A stretch of DNA of 64,000 bases. It comes from Saccharina japonica. Taxonomy: Eukaryota; Sar; Phaeophyceae; Laminariales; Laminariaceae. Under the pieces are notes generated by a model. That model saw only the letters and a program-made list of their open reading frames with translations, was not told the DNA's origin and did no database searches. A program made the position numbers and the translations under genes. The stretch is from positions 242,339 to 306,338 of the forward strand of contig MEHQ01000823.1 in NCBI GenBank assembly GCA_008828725.1, read 5' to 3'. This document shows, one piece after another, positions 24,171 through 36,566 of the stretch; positions within the stretch are counted from its first letter, which is position 1; every line of letters starts with the position of its first letter.

Positions 24171-24469
24171 ATTTTTCAAGTACGTCGTACGAGTAATTTT
24201 TTCATTCAACTCGGGAAAAACAAAACAACGATCGGGCCATCTTAGTCGCCTGGATCAGGGCTTTTCCACGGTGTATTCCATGACACGTGGATGTACGTCA
24301 GACCTATGGAATAACTCCGAACTCTGTGACCTCACTTATTGTGAAAATTTGATCGGACGGACTACGTCGTACATATATATATATAAGCTGTGTCGGGTAA
24401 TTTTATACTTTTGACTTTCACTCCTGATTTATTTATGAGACTATTTTATTTTTATTTTATTTTTTTCCC

Positions 24470-24781
24470 ATCCCATTTATTATCTTCGCACTTCCGTCTC
24501 TCCCTCCCTAGTCGTAACTCAGATCCGGGGTCACAAAGTAGGATCCTCTCCCTCCTCCCCCACTACGGTTCTTGCCTTCATTTTTATCGCGCAGAGGGTT
24601 CAGCCTTCCCAACGCTCGTCGACTTTCGTCGAATTTTGCTAACTCACGCTCTCTCGCTTTCTGCTAGTCAAGATATTTTTTGCGAGAAAAAGTGCCTAAG
24701 AGCATGCACTCGGCGGGGCTCGAACTCGCTTTCTTGACGCTTACAGGCTTCGTGGTTACCTGCTAGCCCACCGGGGCAACC
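24470..24781 (-). mobile_element. tRNA-derived SINE copy S2
   Basis: On the minus strand this is a nearly complete copy. A tRNA-like head starts GGTTGCCCCGGTGGGCTAGC, with B box GAGTTCGAGCCCC. The body contains CAAAATTCGACGAAAGTCG and AAGGCAAGAACCGTAGTGGG. The tail is GAAGATAATAAATGGGATGG. It is the best reference copy in the window together with S3 and S6. Confidence 0.8.
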
Positions 24782-24896
24782 ATGCGTTATACGACTACAC
24801 GATATAAACAGGCTATGAAACGAGGTGTACGATGACGAAAATCAATCTATTAATAGATGGCAGGCGCATAAAATCGTTTACTTTGTGACTTGAATT

Positions 24897-25098
24897 GGTG
24901 TGCGTGTTCTTCACATTAAACAACCCTTTCTACCCGCCGACATCCAGCACTACCCGGTGTCTGTGTCGATTCTTCATCCTCGAGAGATACCAGTTATGGT
25001 GTGCGTGTTCTTCACATTAAACAGTGCTTTCTACCCGTCGACATCCAGCACTACCCGGTGTCTGTGTTGATTCTTCATCCTCGAGAGATACCAGTTAT
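24897..25098 (+). repeat. 101-bp tandem duplication
   Basis: Two adjacent units start GGTGTGCGTGTTCTTCACAT and end CTCGAGAGATACCAGTTATG, differing at only a few positions. Confidence 0.88.
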
Positions 25099-25534
25099 GT
25101 GGTCACAAAACTACGACACATATATGTATAGATACTAGCTGGTTCCAACGACACCCAAAATATGGCTTCCTCGTTCGTTTGCACGCTGGTTTTCTGAGAG
25201 TTGGAAAACGAGAATTTTCAGGGGTGTTTTTCATGCCAAGACGAAAAAACAATGTAAGTGACCTTTTTTTTCTTTTTTTTTTTTCTTTTGTAATTAGACT
25301 TTTTTTTTTCCGGGAATGTTTGGGCAACTTTGACCCGGAATAACTCATGGCGTTTGATTTTTTTCAAAGAAGGCCATTGCTGAGTGCTTTCGTACGCTTA
25401 TGAAGAACAACCTCGCCAAGTTTTGTTTTCCAAATCTAAAAAAAAAACAGAGTGCAAAAAAAGTGATTTCCCGGAGAAATATTATTTCCCTTAGGGTTTA
25501 CATAAAGCTCAATACATTGTTCTAGTAAGGATCT

Positions 25535-25787
25535 ATCCCCGTACCCGGAACCTCTGCGAGTTCTGTACGCCCCGTGCCACAATACTCCGGGTACGGGTAC
25601 AACACTTTTATACATACCCGGAACTTCTATGAGTTCTGTACGTCCTCCCTCTCACAATACCCGGGGTGTCTGGGAGTTCTGTAATGCTTTCATACCCACC
25701 CGTACCCGGAACTTCTGTGAGTTCTGTACGACATCCTTACCCGTGCCCGGAACTTCTGTAAGTTCGGCACGCCCGGTGCGACAATAA
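25535..25787 (+). repeat. degenerate tandem array R3 (CCCGGAACTTCTGTGAGTTC), locus 1
   Basis: About five imperfect ~50-60-bp units are built around ACCCGGAACTTCTGTGAGTT, CTGTACGCCC and CGTGCCACAATA. The array appears interrupted by the TIR element at 25788-26799, since similar phrases (AATACCCGGGGTAAGGGTAT) resume at about 26802-26860. Confidence 0.7.
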
Positions 25788-26799
25788 AGAGTTTCGGAAA
25801 AAAAAATGAAAACAAGAAAGTCGATGCTCATGCTGGTGCTCATGAATGACGGGGTATTTGGGGGTATTTGTCCAGGATTATTACGACTTGCTCATGTTTG
25901 GGGATTATTGCCAAGTCATCATCGACACGACTTTTTTTGCAGCAGGCGAACCGCGAAGTCGAGTGAGAAACATGTGACTACTGCACGAAATGCCATGAAC
26001 TTCCGGTCGACCACGGTGCTCCACCACCTTCCGCCGTGACCTTCTCCCTCCGCTCCTCCGCCCGTATCAATTTTCCCACGGTCGTTGCCTTCCTCCTTGC
26101 CGTCGTCCAACTCATCGAGGTTGTGTGCGTACGCATCGTGCATTTTTTCCCCTTTGTTTCCATTTCCAACAGCGCGAACACATCCTTCACATCCCCACCC
26201 CGTCTTGCCCGCCTGGCCTGAAATCAGACCTACCTGCTGCTGTGCTGCTTTCGACACCACAGCAGCAGTATCACGAAGCCACGACTGGATGGGGCAGGCG
26301 GCGGGCCCTGCCGCTCTACGATTTAGCGCCCGCCGAGTGGGTACTCGCCTCTCCCACATCCTCCTCGCGGTCTCCCAGCTTTGAGGTTGCGTGCCGGTGT
26401 CTGTTTGCTCTCGTACGAGTACGTACCCATCATTTCTCCTTCCAGCAGAACACTACTTTCCCCGCCACGGCATCACCAGCCGACCACTCGTTCAAGGAAG
26501 ATGGCGCGCCCTGTCACCGTACGCTGTGGTGGCGTGTCATGCATCCCAGGCTGCTGTAGTGGCGGTGCAGGCGCCCTGATACCGCCTGTGTTCTGTACCA
26601 TGACCACAACCCTGCGCAGCTTGACTGCTCATGCCTGGACTCCATTTTTCGACCCTTTTCTTTGAGCAAGAACTGAAAACAATTTGCCCATGGAAAAAAG
26701 GTAGCCGTTAACGTCTTTTATGCGGCGAGACTTCGGCCGTCTTTGATCAACCACGTCCATGAGCAAGTTTTGTTCCACTTTTTTTTTTTCCGAAACTCT
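25788..26799. mobile_element. 1.0-kb TIR element with GC-rich cargo (Pack-type candidate P2)
   Basis: AGAGTTTCGGAAAAAAAAA at the left is matched by its inverted copy TTTTTTTTCCGAAACTCT at the right. TAA borders the left end, and TAA one base beyond the right end could be a target duplication. The interior is GC-rich, with overlapping open frames of 94-146 codons on both strands and an acceptor-like TTTTTTTGCAGCAGG. It sits inside the R3 array. No transposase. The layout parallels P1, but the termini differ, so it is a related type at most. Confidence 0.5.
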
Positions 26800-27025
26800 C
26801 TAATACCCGGGGTAAGGGTATAGATTTGTCACAATACATGGGGTGCCCGTACCTATTCGGATTTAGACCATACATACCTCAACTGATGGTACCAACTTAT
26901 TATTATGGCCCTTTGTTTTGTTTTTCTTGCAAATTTCGCGGCCCAATGATCCCGGTGGTCTAGTAACAGAGTGTTCCAGTCCGTATATACGCTTAGTATC
27001 TTTATTATCATATGACACAGTGCCG

Positions 27026-27345
27026 GTCGCCCCGGTGGTCTAACTGGTAGCCACGAAGCCTGTTAGCGTTGGAGGTCGGGGGTTCAATTCTCCTCGTATG
27101 GAGATTTTTATTCTCAAATGACACCAACTGTCGAGAGCGCATATTATAGCGCGGGTAAGCACAATTCGACGAACGTTGACGCGGGAAGAAAGTGCTGAAA
27201 TCTTCTCGCGATAAAAAAGCAAGGCAAGAACCGTAGTGGGGGAGGAGGGAGAAGAGCCTACTTTGCGACCCCGGACTTGAGTTACGAATATTGTAGGAAG
27301 GAGAGAGAAAGGAAGGGCGAAGATAATAAATGGGATGGACAAAAA
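27026..27345 (+). mobile_element. tRNA-derived SINE copy S3
   Basis: The head begins GTCGCCCCGGTGGTCTAACT and carries B box GGTTCAATTC. The body has CACAATTCGACGAACGTTGA and GGCAAGAACCGTAGTGGGGG, and the tail GCGAAGATAATAAATGGGAT runs into an A-rich stretch. Complete and in plus orientation. Confidence 0.8.
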
Positions 27346-27381
27346 AAACAAAATAAAAAAAACACGTATGACAACATATAT

Positions 27382-28004
27382 GATGTCGAGGGCGCATATG
27401 AAATATGAAAGCGTGTTGGGTATAAGCAAAATTCGACGAGAGTTGACGAGGGAAGAAAGTGATGACATCTTCTCGCGATGAGAATGCAAGGCATCACCGC
27501 CCAATGCCGGTGTCTTCCTCTTCTTCGTGTTGCCTCGCCCGTGCAGCAGTTACCTGTTTCTCTTGGGCACGTGCGCGTTTTCTTCTAGAGGCGCTTCTGT
27601 CTCCCTACGTCAGTTGCGTTCTGTTTCATTTCAGAATCCTCTTGTATATTTGTCTTTAGTTTTTATTTTTTGGTTCGGCTCGTGTTGTTTCGTTCTCGTA
27701 CACGGTACGTTAGCATCTCACTTGCTTTACCCATTTATTTGCGTTTGTTTTGTTTTGGTTTTTCTCTGTTTCACAGAGTCTGTGACCACATAATTTGTAT
27801 CTCTCTATTAATAGGATGCGGAATCAGGACAGACACTGGGTGTACTGAGGATGTGGTTGAGTAGGAAGAACGGGTTTAATGTGAAGACAACACACACATT
27901 TACATACCGTACGTAGTGGGGAGGGAGGAGAAGAGGCTACTTACTGTAGTGACCCCGGACGGCTGAAGAGGGAGAGAGAATAGAAGGACGAAGATAATAC
28001 ATGA
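27382..28004 (+). mobile_element. SINE copy S4, interrupted by a ~420-bp insert
   Basis: 27382-27493 is SINE body (AAAATTCGACGAGAGTTGAC to GAATGCAAGGCA). 27914-28004 is the matching downstream body and tail (CGTAGTGGGGAGG to GAAGATAATA). The two parts abut in the consensus, so 27494-27913 interrupts the copy. The insert has no ends I recognise; it is T-rich in the middle. CGTA is repeated at its right junction. Confidence 0.6.
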
Positions 28005-28217
28005 CATATCATATTAATACGAGTACGTATGGGATAGAACCCGGATGGAAACAAAAAAAATGATAAGGATGACATTGTTGTAAGACTGCTGTGTAACAGG
28101 TGCGTATAACGAAAAATATATAATATCCGTATGCACGTGTGCAGTACGTATTGATTTTGTGTGCCGTAAAGTTTTTACGAAGTACCTGAGTACCTGTAGG
28201 TTCACGTCGTACGTACG

Positions 28218-28506
28218 TGTGATAAGACTAGTGTACGAGGATAGGGTATCCCTAGCCAGGTCAGCCTATGGAACGGGTACTCGTTGGTACTCACGTGTGT
28301 TGTTTGCTTAGAGATAGAAGAAGAGCAGCTTTATTCCGTTTTCGCGTGATGAACGACTGAGAAGGCAGGTGAGATGGCTAAAAGCCATCTGGGAACCCCT
28401 GGTTCCTATCTAAGATACCGCCTTCCAAGTACTACCAATACGATTCTAATACCTGATACCAGGTATTTACCAAACGTTTCCACATCATACCAGCAGTACC
28501 ATAACA
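28218..28506. repeat. left LTR of the TRIM-like element
   Basis: Direct repeat starting TGTGATAAGACTAGTGTACG and ending CAGTACCATAACA, preceded by the TACG target duplication. Confidence 0.78.
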
Positions 28507-29523
28507 CTAGCCCACGCTGATGAGCCGTATATATGAAATATGAGAACTAAAACATGAGTCGAAGATGCGGCTCCTCAAAACCCACTCCCACACCTCTGAA
28601 CGGCAAGGCTACAAAGCCGAGCAAGGAACGTCAAAAAAGAAAAAACGTTGGAACCGAAACCCTGCAGTCATTGTACATGAACTGCCCCCCTGGCTCGAGA
28701 GCGGGGGCTCGGTAGAACTGATAAAAACTGGAAAACTAGACACTTTGAGGTGCGGAAAGGCCGGCACCGAAACCCCGAGATCTCGGTTGAAGCTCGACTC
28801 GGTGTTCCCTCGTAATAACAGGGGTCGCTCCACCCTTTTTCCTTTCGAGGAGGAATCGACAAGATTAGCTACCTTGTCCCCCTTCCCCGGCAGGTCTACA
28901 GGGAGGAAGCCCTCTCCGGTGGACACTTTGTTGCCAACCACCCGAGCCCCGTTTTTTCAAAGTCGTTTTCTGGGTCTGCAGGCCCCCATTCGACTTCGCG
29001 CACGCTACCCCGCCTGCGAAATGCTCCTTCGGTTGCAGTGGAGCAGGAGAAACCTGACACTGCCCGACGAGCCCGTGGTGACTCCACGGCCTCCGGCCAG
29101 GCCAACCGGATGGAATTCCCGTTAAATTCGGAAGAATCGCAACTCTCGTCAAGCAGAACGGGCTCAGAGCCCCCTGCCCCCCTTGGTTCCAGAGAGAGAC
29201 CACCGGGCGCTGTAAGAGAACCTTCTGGCCATTTTTCGCCTTCGAGCGATGGTGTCACCGAGCCAGTATACGTGGGATCGGACTCGTCTCGTGCACCAGG
29301 GCCCAGTGTTCTCAGAGAAGTACACTGCCGCCCCCCCATACCGCTACAGCGGCCACCGGCGGCTCGGCACCGTCGGTCTTTGACCCTACCCTCGAGTACT
29401 CAACGGAGCAGGCGTTGCTGTTCTGGCAACACCCCTCCCATTTTTCACAGCAGTGGTCCCCCTCGTCCTTTGGCAAAACTTTTCTCCGTTTTTTAGGCTA
29501 GTCCTGCCGAATGCAACGCCGAG

Positions 29524-29810
29524 TGTGCTAAGACTAGTGTACGAGGATAGGGTATCCCTAGCCAGGTCAGCCTATGGAACGGGTACTCGTTGGTACTCAC
29601 GTGTGTTGTTTGCTTAGAGATAGAAGAAAATCAGCTTTATTCCTTTCCGTGATGAACGACTGGAAAGGCAGGCGAGATGGGCCAAAGGCCATCTGGGAAC
29701 CCCTGGTTCCCATCTAAGATACCGCCTTTCAAGTACTACCAATACGATTCTAATACCTGATACCAGGTATTTGCCAAATGTTTCCACATCATACCAGCAG
29801 TACCATAACA
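29524..29810. repeat. right LTR of the TRIM-like element
   Basis: Direct repeat starting TGTGCTAAGACTAGTGTACG and ending CAGTACCATAACA, followed by TACG. Confidence 0.78.
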
Positions 29811-30509
29811 TACGCAACACATTCCGTATGCGTATCGTGTTTGGCAGTACCAGCTACATGCCGTTCATGTTACTATTTCATGCTATTGATACTATACTTC
29901 GAAGTATATTGTATTATACATAGATATAGATATCCGTGTTCAGGCGTTGTACCCGGCGCGGCAAAATACGACAGCGGTGATGGAGAATGCATCGGCCAAG
30001 TAGTTGTGCCGACGGCCCTCCTCCTTGCCTTGGGTGCCCCCGACAAATATACGGGTTGCCGCCGTGCAGTGAACGAGCGCGGATATCCTGTGGTGGTGGA
30101 TTGGTATGTTGTGGTGTGGTTTAATACTTTTTGTACGTAGCTTTTTTTGGTGGGTTCTTTTTTTGTCAGTTCCCCGCAGCTCTTGTACGAGAACAGCACC
30201 GGACACGAAATAAGACGCCGCAGTCTATTTATTAATAGTAAACAATCAATTCTGGAATACGAGTATGAAATCCGAGAGTACATTTATATTGAGGTTAGAG
30301 CACCCTCTTTCAAAAAGAAGTGTAGCCTTGGCCGGCTTTCCTGTTTCGCATAAGGTGTCCGGTACTACAGGGCTGGCCAGCAGGAGCATCAGCAGCTGTA
30401 TGTACTGGTAGGCAAGCGTTGCAAGATTGATTCTGAAGGGTATACGAAAATAACCATACACGGGTTTTCCCGGCGGGTATATTATTACCCTACGACATAA
30501 TTTCTGTGA

Positions 30510-30890
30510 GTTATGCGCGACACCCATACCCATACCTGGAACGTTTGTGAGTTATGTACGCCCGTGCCACAATACCCGGAATCCACTACGTGTTACCTGG
30601 TACGTACTAGTAAGTTTGTTCTGCTGTACCACTCTCATACCCGTAACCGGAACTTCTGTAAGTTCTGTAGGACATCCATACCCGTACCCGGAACTTATTA
30701 TGTAAGTTCATGTTTTGTACGCACCGTGCGCTACAATACCCGGGGTAAAAACACAACTTACCACTCTTCTCGTATGCCCGCACGGAACTTCGGTGAGTTA
30801 TGCACGCATGTGTCACATCACCCGCTACTCCTGTGAGTTATGTTTCAGTTTCTTGCCCGTACCCGGATCTTCTGTAATAATTTCTGTTGA
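30510..30890 (+). repeat. degenerate tandem array R3, locus 2
   Basis: Roughly six imperfect units with ATACCCGTACCCGGAACTT, CTGTAAGTTCTGTACG and GTGCCACAATACCCGG, matching the array at 25535-25787. Overlapping open frames follow the repeat and are not taken as genes. Confidence 0.65.
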
Positions 30891-30899
30891 GACTCCAAT

Positions 30900-33500
30900 A
30901 CCCGTATTTACACGACCTTAAATCCCCAAACGGTACAGAGCAATATACCTTGTAAAATTCGATTTCGATGCAGAGGTAGGTGTAGTTTAACCAAAATTGC
31001 CACTACGACTGTTTTTGTAGATCACGAATGTATGCCCAGTATTACTGTAGATCACGAATGCATGCCAAGGGGTTTGCGTCTAGCGGCGTACGTTCAACGA
31101 ATCGAGCGCGAGGTGCGGACAATGCTCTTGGCAACGCTCTTGACAGCAGTGGACACCGGTGGAAGGGAGTGTGCGGGCGGACAGCTTTGGAATCAGATCA
31201 GATGTTCGTTACATAAAAGATAGACCGCTGAACCACTCTGTCGCCGCTGACTCAGGGGTTTACGATATTGTAACGAAGACAATATTGGTTTTTGGACTCG
31301 AGACAGCCTCCCGCCGATAACACCTGCTCCGGGGATCACCAATGATCAGCGCCCCCCTCCTCTCCTTAGTCCTACGTTATTATGCTATCATGGTACACGT
31401 TCACTCTAACAGACAGCAGTAGTAGTTGATGTTGATTCCCCTTTTTCCTTTTTCCCTTTTCGAATCACACACATAAAAACGAGGAAATACGACTTATTTC
31501 TACGGGACTCGAACCCGGGACGCCTTGCTTGAGTTATAAAGGTGTAGACCACTGCGCCTCTTAGTCAGTACGACGTGGCGGGCCGACGTCCTATTTCCAC
31601 TGTTAGTAATACGAATCGACAGTGGGTCGGACTCGGAGTGGAGTGCACCAGTCTCTGTTGTAAACTGTTATTAACGCACGCCTAAAGAGAGGGGGGGGAC
31701 ACAAAACAAAACGGAAACGCCAGGCGCTGAATAGGGATTCGATCAACCCCACAGAGAAGTCACCGGCGCGAGGCTGTCTCAAGCCGAAGGCACTTCTTAT
31801 GTTCGTGTTAGGAAGTATAGTTCCTCGAGTGTGGCGTGAGGATAACAGGAAAATGGAAAATGAACATATCATGCATGGCGCACCGCTATCTATCGTGAAT
31901 AGCATACATCATGGGGGAGATAAACGACTTCGCATCGTGTGAAGAACACGAACAAAACCCCCCTGCTTTGAAACACGACAATAATAAGTAAGCGTTCACA
32001 CGCGGATTCCTCTCGTGGTGTCTGTCGGTCACAGACTATCGTGTGTGCAGTGTGCACATAAAACCTGCGGTAGCACAGCGCGATGATGAGCGTTGTCAGC
32101 TCACCTGATCGTGAAGCGTGCAAGATGCACTACTACGTACTACTGGTGTATAGTGTTGATGTCCTCTCGTCGGAGAAAGTGCTTGAATGCTACGAGTAGG
32201 TATACGGTGTCTGACGTTACCTCCTGCTGGTGGCGTGCGGCTCGGGAGAGGCTTGCTTGAGCGAGATGGTCGCGTTTAGTGGTGGCACTCCTGCTGCCAG
32301 TGAAGACGAATGTTTGTGGTGCCGGTGCGTGGGTATTGATTGGGGTTGTGGGGGTGCGACGATGACTGATCACTACGAGGGCAACATGTATGTCGATTTC
32401 GCGAGTATTGATGGCCGCGGTTAAGGCCCATTCTCACCGTCAAACAGTTTGCTAAACTTTTGAATATGTGTTTCCAAGAAACACAGGAAAAACAGGAAAC
32501 ATTTCCAACCTTTTGAAATTCTTCAGAGGGCAAACAATTTTGAAGGCTTCGCGTTCCGATAGTAGGAAAAAAAAATCAAAATCGAAACACAGAAAATTGC
32601 CGAAATATGTATCAGAAGTTTTGGAAATTCATGTCTCTGATGAAAATAGCCCTAGCTTTGTGGTATGTATATAACAGGCACGAGGTACTATTAGTACCAA
32701 CATTACATGTATCATACTTTAAATAAGTATGTACTCACAATATGCAGCAGTCCCAGACGAGTAAGACAGGGGGAATTACAGTAATAAATTTCGCGAAAGG
32801 GGAGAACAATCATATTTTTCTCTTTTTTTCTTTTTTTCTTTTTCTTTTCGTCTGTACCTACGTAATATGTGTATACGCGGTTCATTGTTTTGTTGCGATG
32901 CATTACCGAGAGAAGAACGACCACAACGTTATCGACTGCGTCAACCAATGCCAATGCGATGCCAGCTGTCGGCGACATTTTACGTAGTTTGGGTGTAATG
33001 TTTTACGGCCTGGTTCCAGCAGGCGCAATCAAAAACTTGAGAAGGCAGTACAACGCATCCTCCCTTATATGGGTGACGTCTCAAGGCCTTGGGGTGGGGG
33101 GGGGGATTACAGTGGTAGGTAAACCGCGATTGATTAAAGCAGACAGGAGCCGGAACCTAAGGCAGCAAGCTACAATACCAGGCCCATTATTAACAATAGG
33201 TACGAAGGACATATCGACAGTATTTCGTACTCGCACCCCAAACGGCTGCGGGTGGTTGCTCCGAATGTGATTTGGGTTTCATTTCGTGTTGTTGGTTTCG
33301 TGTTGTTTCTATGAATGAATCAGTGCGAGGCCGGCATGTACTTTTTATTTCTCTCTTTTCGAATGACTGACGTTTCTCACGGCATTTTGCTTTGTTTCAG
33401 TTGGATATGTTTGTTTCACAGAATTCTTGATGGTTTAGACCCGGATAGAGCGGAAACCAGTCGTGCGCCAATAGGAATAAGCCCCTTCCCTGTAGACCCA
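30900..33500. other. no supported gene
   Basis: Short open segments only. Apart from the tRNA-like head near 31540 and a T-rich tract at 32815-32850, I see no repeats with defined ends. Confidence 0.35.
31505..31575 (-). mobile_element. tRNA-like SINE head or tRNA pseudogene
   Basis: On the minus strand there is a near-perfect A box (GGCGCAGTGGTC) and B box (GGTTCGAGTCC) at tRNA spacing. The acceptor stem does not pair, so this is not an intact tRNA gene. I cannot match the downstream sequence to the SINE body of S1-S6. Confidence 0.5.
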
Positions 33501-33509
33501 CAGGTAGGT

Positions 33510-33513
33510 GTGC

Positions 33514-33552
<39 letters not shown>
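33510..33552 (+). repeat. (GTT)n microsatellite
   Basis: About 13 uninterrupted GTT/TGT triplets. Confidence 0.95.
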
Positions 33553-33553
<1 letters not shown>

Positions 33554-34367
33554 ATCTTCACATTAAACTCGTTTCAGTTGCTAAAATATTATTAATCCCT
33601 ATAGTCTGATCTAGCAAGATCACCGCCCGTGGTCACCAAAATGCTAGAGCCATCAGAGAATCCTAAAGAACATGTACACTTAGCAGGGAAAGGATACACA
33701 AGTCCGAAGAGGTACACCTAAAATCCCTACAGCATGTTATGCGTGTCCAAAACTGAACTACACGCCCGCAATCTCCATTCGACTACAGCAGCATCGTCCC
33801 CCCCCCCCCCTCCCACTCTTTACCGATGAATTTGCCGACTACAGCGTAACTACTGTCTGAAGTGCTGTCTGTACAAAAACACACGGTAGGCGTGGGAACA
33901 AGATGTGTGTATTCTATTAATAGCATTAAGCGTTTATTCTACGTATCCGTAGTCGGTAGCCCCGATGGTCTATTAGACATATATAAAGCTCTATATCGTG
34001 ATATATTTGGACTCTTTACACATAAAAAAATATCGACATTTCCGGAGTCGTCTTTCGCGCGGTATAAAACTGAAAGTGGCGTATTCTTCCAGCTACAGAT
34101 CGGGTATAAATCTCAACTGAAAAAAAAAAAAAAACTAATCTGCGGGCCGTACGTATATGATGTTTATGACAGCCCCGCCGGGATCAAACACGGAACACGA
34201 CACAGCACGCAGCACACACAGCCAAGGTCACACGGCACACGGTCCGGGCAAGAGACCGTTGCTGCAGCTGCTTCTCTCGTTAGACTGCCGTACAACAGCA
34301 ACTGTGTACTCTATTAATTTGGTCGTCATCGCAGAGTGCGCAGAAGGGCTGGAGGAAAAGAGCTCGA

Positions 34368-34870
34368 CGGCACAGATGGGGCACTAAGGAGGACAGTAGC
34401 CGAGTAACATAATAAGTACTTACGGCGGCGGCGGCGGCGCGGACGCAGCCCGACGAGGGGAATATTCAAAGTGATTTGAGTCTTTCGTATCTACGAGCCA
34501 AAACAGCAGACAATGTACTTGGAAATAGTATACTGTTGGTTTCACAGGAGTCAGATAATTAACAAAAAAAACAACAAAAAAACATACCTGGTACTACTGT
34601 AGCTCAACAGGAGTAACTATACTCGTAGACAGCGCCTGCCGCACACCGTATATATACCCTGCGAAGTGGCCGTCACAATTTACGCAGGAGGACCAGAGCG
34701 ACGGGTTGCCGGCACAGATGGAGCACTCAGGACAGCCACACAGCACCAGTATTTACAGCGGCGGCGGCAGACCGAGGAGGGAAATATTCAAAAGGACCGA
34801 GTGTTTGGTATATCTACAGCAGGAAGCCAAAACAGCAGCAGACAAACTACTTGAAAACATATTTTACATG
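34368..34870 (+). repeat. diverged duplication of ~170 bp
   Basis: 34368-34535 and 34708-34870 share GGCACAGATGG-GCACT, a GCGGCGGCGG run, GAGG-GAAATATTCAAA, and GCCAAAACAGCAG-ACAA, in order. The open frame across the second copy has no recognisable domain. Confidence 0.6.
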
Positions 34871-36304
34871 AGGCAGGCTGCAGGAGGAGTGAAAACATCA
34901 ACGAAAATTATAGCTCGGCCGCCTGCCCTGTCTTCGCAAAAAGCTCGCGGTCGCTGCTGTTACCGCTGTCCATGTTGCCGGGCTGGAGGTACAGAGCAGT
35001 GGACTACCGCAGGCACGCACGATGTGTTTGCTAGCTCTAGACGCTCAGCTCGTGCGCCCATTTTTCTGATTGCGGAAAACCGCAGTCACGCACGATAGGT
35101 GTGCAAGCTCCGAAGCTACGCTCGTGTGCCCATTTTTCTGATCGCCGTTCACCCACGGTCCAACTTTTGCTCAAATAATTGCACGAATTCCAGCTCTTTG
35201 CTCAAGATACAGAATAATAAATATCGACTTGGTGGCTTTTCCCACCAACCCGATTTATGGCGATAATATCGCCCTATCTGACTACGGTATAAAACTGGAT
35301 ATGCCGATATTTCATTCAAAAACTTCGTATATGTCGATATTTTATCAGTTTTATATATGTCTATTAACAGTGTTAACCTCGAACGCTTCAAAGAGTTGAT
35401 GTCGGGAGTTCGAGTCTCACGTGGGTCGGACTTTTGAGTTTTTTCGGGGGCGGCCGGGGATTTGGAATTCATACACCTACCCCCCCCCGGAGGGCTCGAA
35501 AAATATTATTTTTACAACATTTGTTTTTCAGTGTTTCCAGCGTGTATCGGTGTATGTGACTTGTGTTACAGAGTACCGGAGAGGCGCAAACCCTCACATC
35601 GAGTCAAATAACGTAACATGACACCATACATGCACACAAATTATTTAGGTGAATATTAATTAAATTGAATTACAAGCACCATTGGCACCGAAAATATGTA
35701 TGCAATTGTCCATTAGCGTGACAGTAAAATGTGGTATAAAAATTCAATAGACTATGGGTTCAACGACAGGATTTTATTGGTATCTGTCAATAGAAATTAA
35801 TCCCTCGTACGAAATAGTTTACCCGGTATGATCGTTCTGCTTTGCCACAATGCAATATGTGAGTGTCGAACATTGTTCGTGGTGTTTCCCACAGTGACGT
35901 ACACGACGTGCACACAAGCGTGTGGGAAGGTAAGTTGTCAATGACACTAGGCAGGGTCAGCGGTTGGTTTCTCTGATGGATTATCGTTGCAAGGGTATAC
36001 ACAGGTGTCGAAGATACCTACCTGCGGTCTACCGATCTATCTGCTAAGAAGGAAGGAACATGCATGTTGATCCGATCAAGCTTGTCGACAGCTTGTCGAC
36101 CGAATACAATGTGCCGAGAAGCAAGAGAAGAACGCACTCGACCTTCCATCACAAGCCTGCCGATCCCACATCTCTTCGGGGCCTTCTGGTTCACCTTCGA
36201 GCGAGCTCATATCTCCCTTGTTCCGCTCACTACTGCTGCAGTCACTGTCACTACGCAGTTAGTTGCGGCCTACTCGTATACCTGGTAGGCCGCAGCGCCG
36301 CCCA

Positions 36305-36537
36305 GTAGTATTGTAGTACTATGGAAGGCCCTGTATCAAGCAAGGGACGGCTCTCTACCGTCCCCTGTGTTCAATTGTAAATCGTAGAGGGAGGGGACGG
36401 TGTCAGGTAGTATTGTAGTACTATAGAAAGCCTTGTATCAAGCGGGGGGGAGGGGGGAGCGGGCGGCTCTATACTGCCCACTGTGTTCTGTTGTATATAG
36501 TTATTGTTCAGGCGTAGAGGGAGGGGACGGTGTCAGG
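36305..36537 (+). repeat. tandem duplication of 104-129 bp
   Basis: Both units begin AGTATTGTAGTACTAT and end GTAGAGGGAGGGGACGGTGT; the second is longer and G-rich in the middle. Confidence 0.75.
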
Positions 36538-36566
36538 TACCCCTGTCGGGATGATCGAAGTTGAAC

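Larger units (their letters stand above)
28218..29810. mobile_element. short non-autonomous LTR retrotransposon (TRIM-like), fossil
   Basis: Two direct repeats of about 288 bp, 28218-28506 and 29524-29810, both begin TGTG and end ATAACA. They enclose about 1.0 kb. The element is flanked on both sides by TACG, a 4-bp target-site duplication. The LTRs differ by roughly 5 percent by eye, so the insertion is fairly old. The interior has two overlapping open frames (28565-29125 and 29038-29496) without reverse transcriptase, integrase, protease or recognisable gag. It therefore looks like a defective TRIM or LARD-type element mobilised by another. No clear primer-binding site or polypurine tract was identified, so superfamily is open. 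Confidence 0.78.

Noticed and set aside
35380-35420. B-box-like GAGTTCGAGTCTC as a tRNA
   Set aside because: No A box at the right distance and no foldable cloverleaf.
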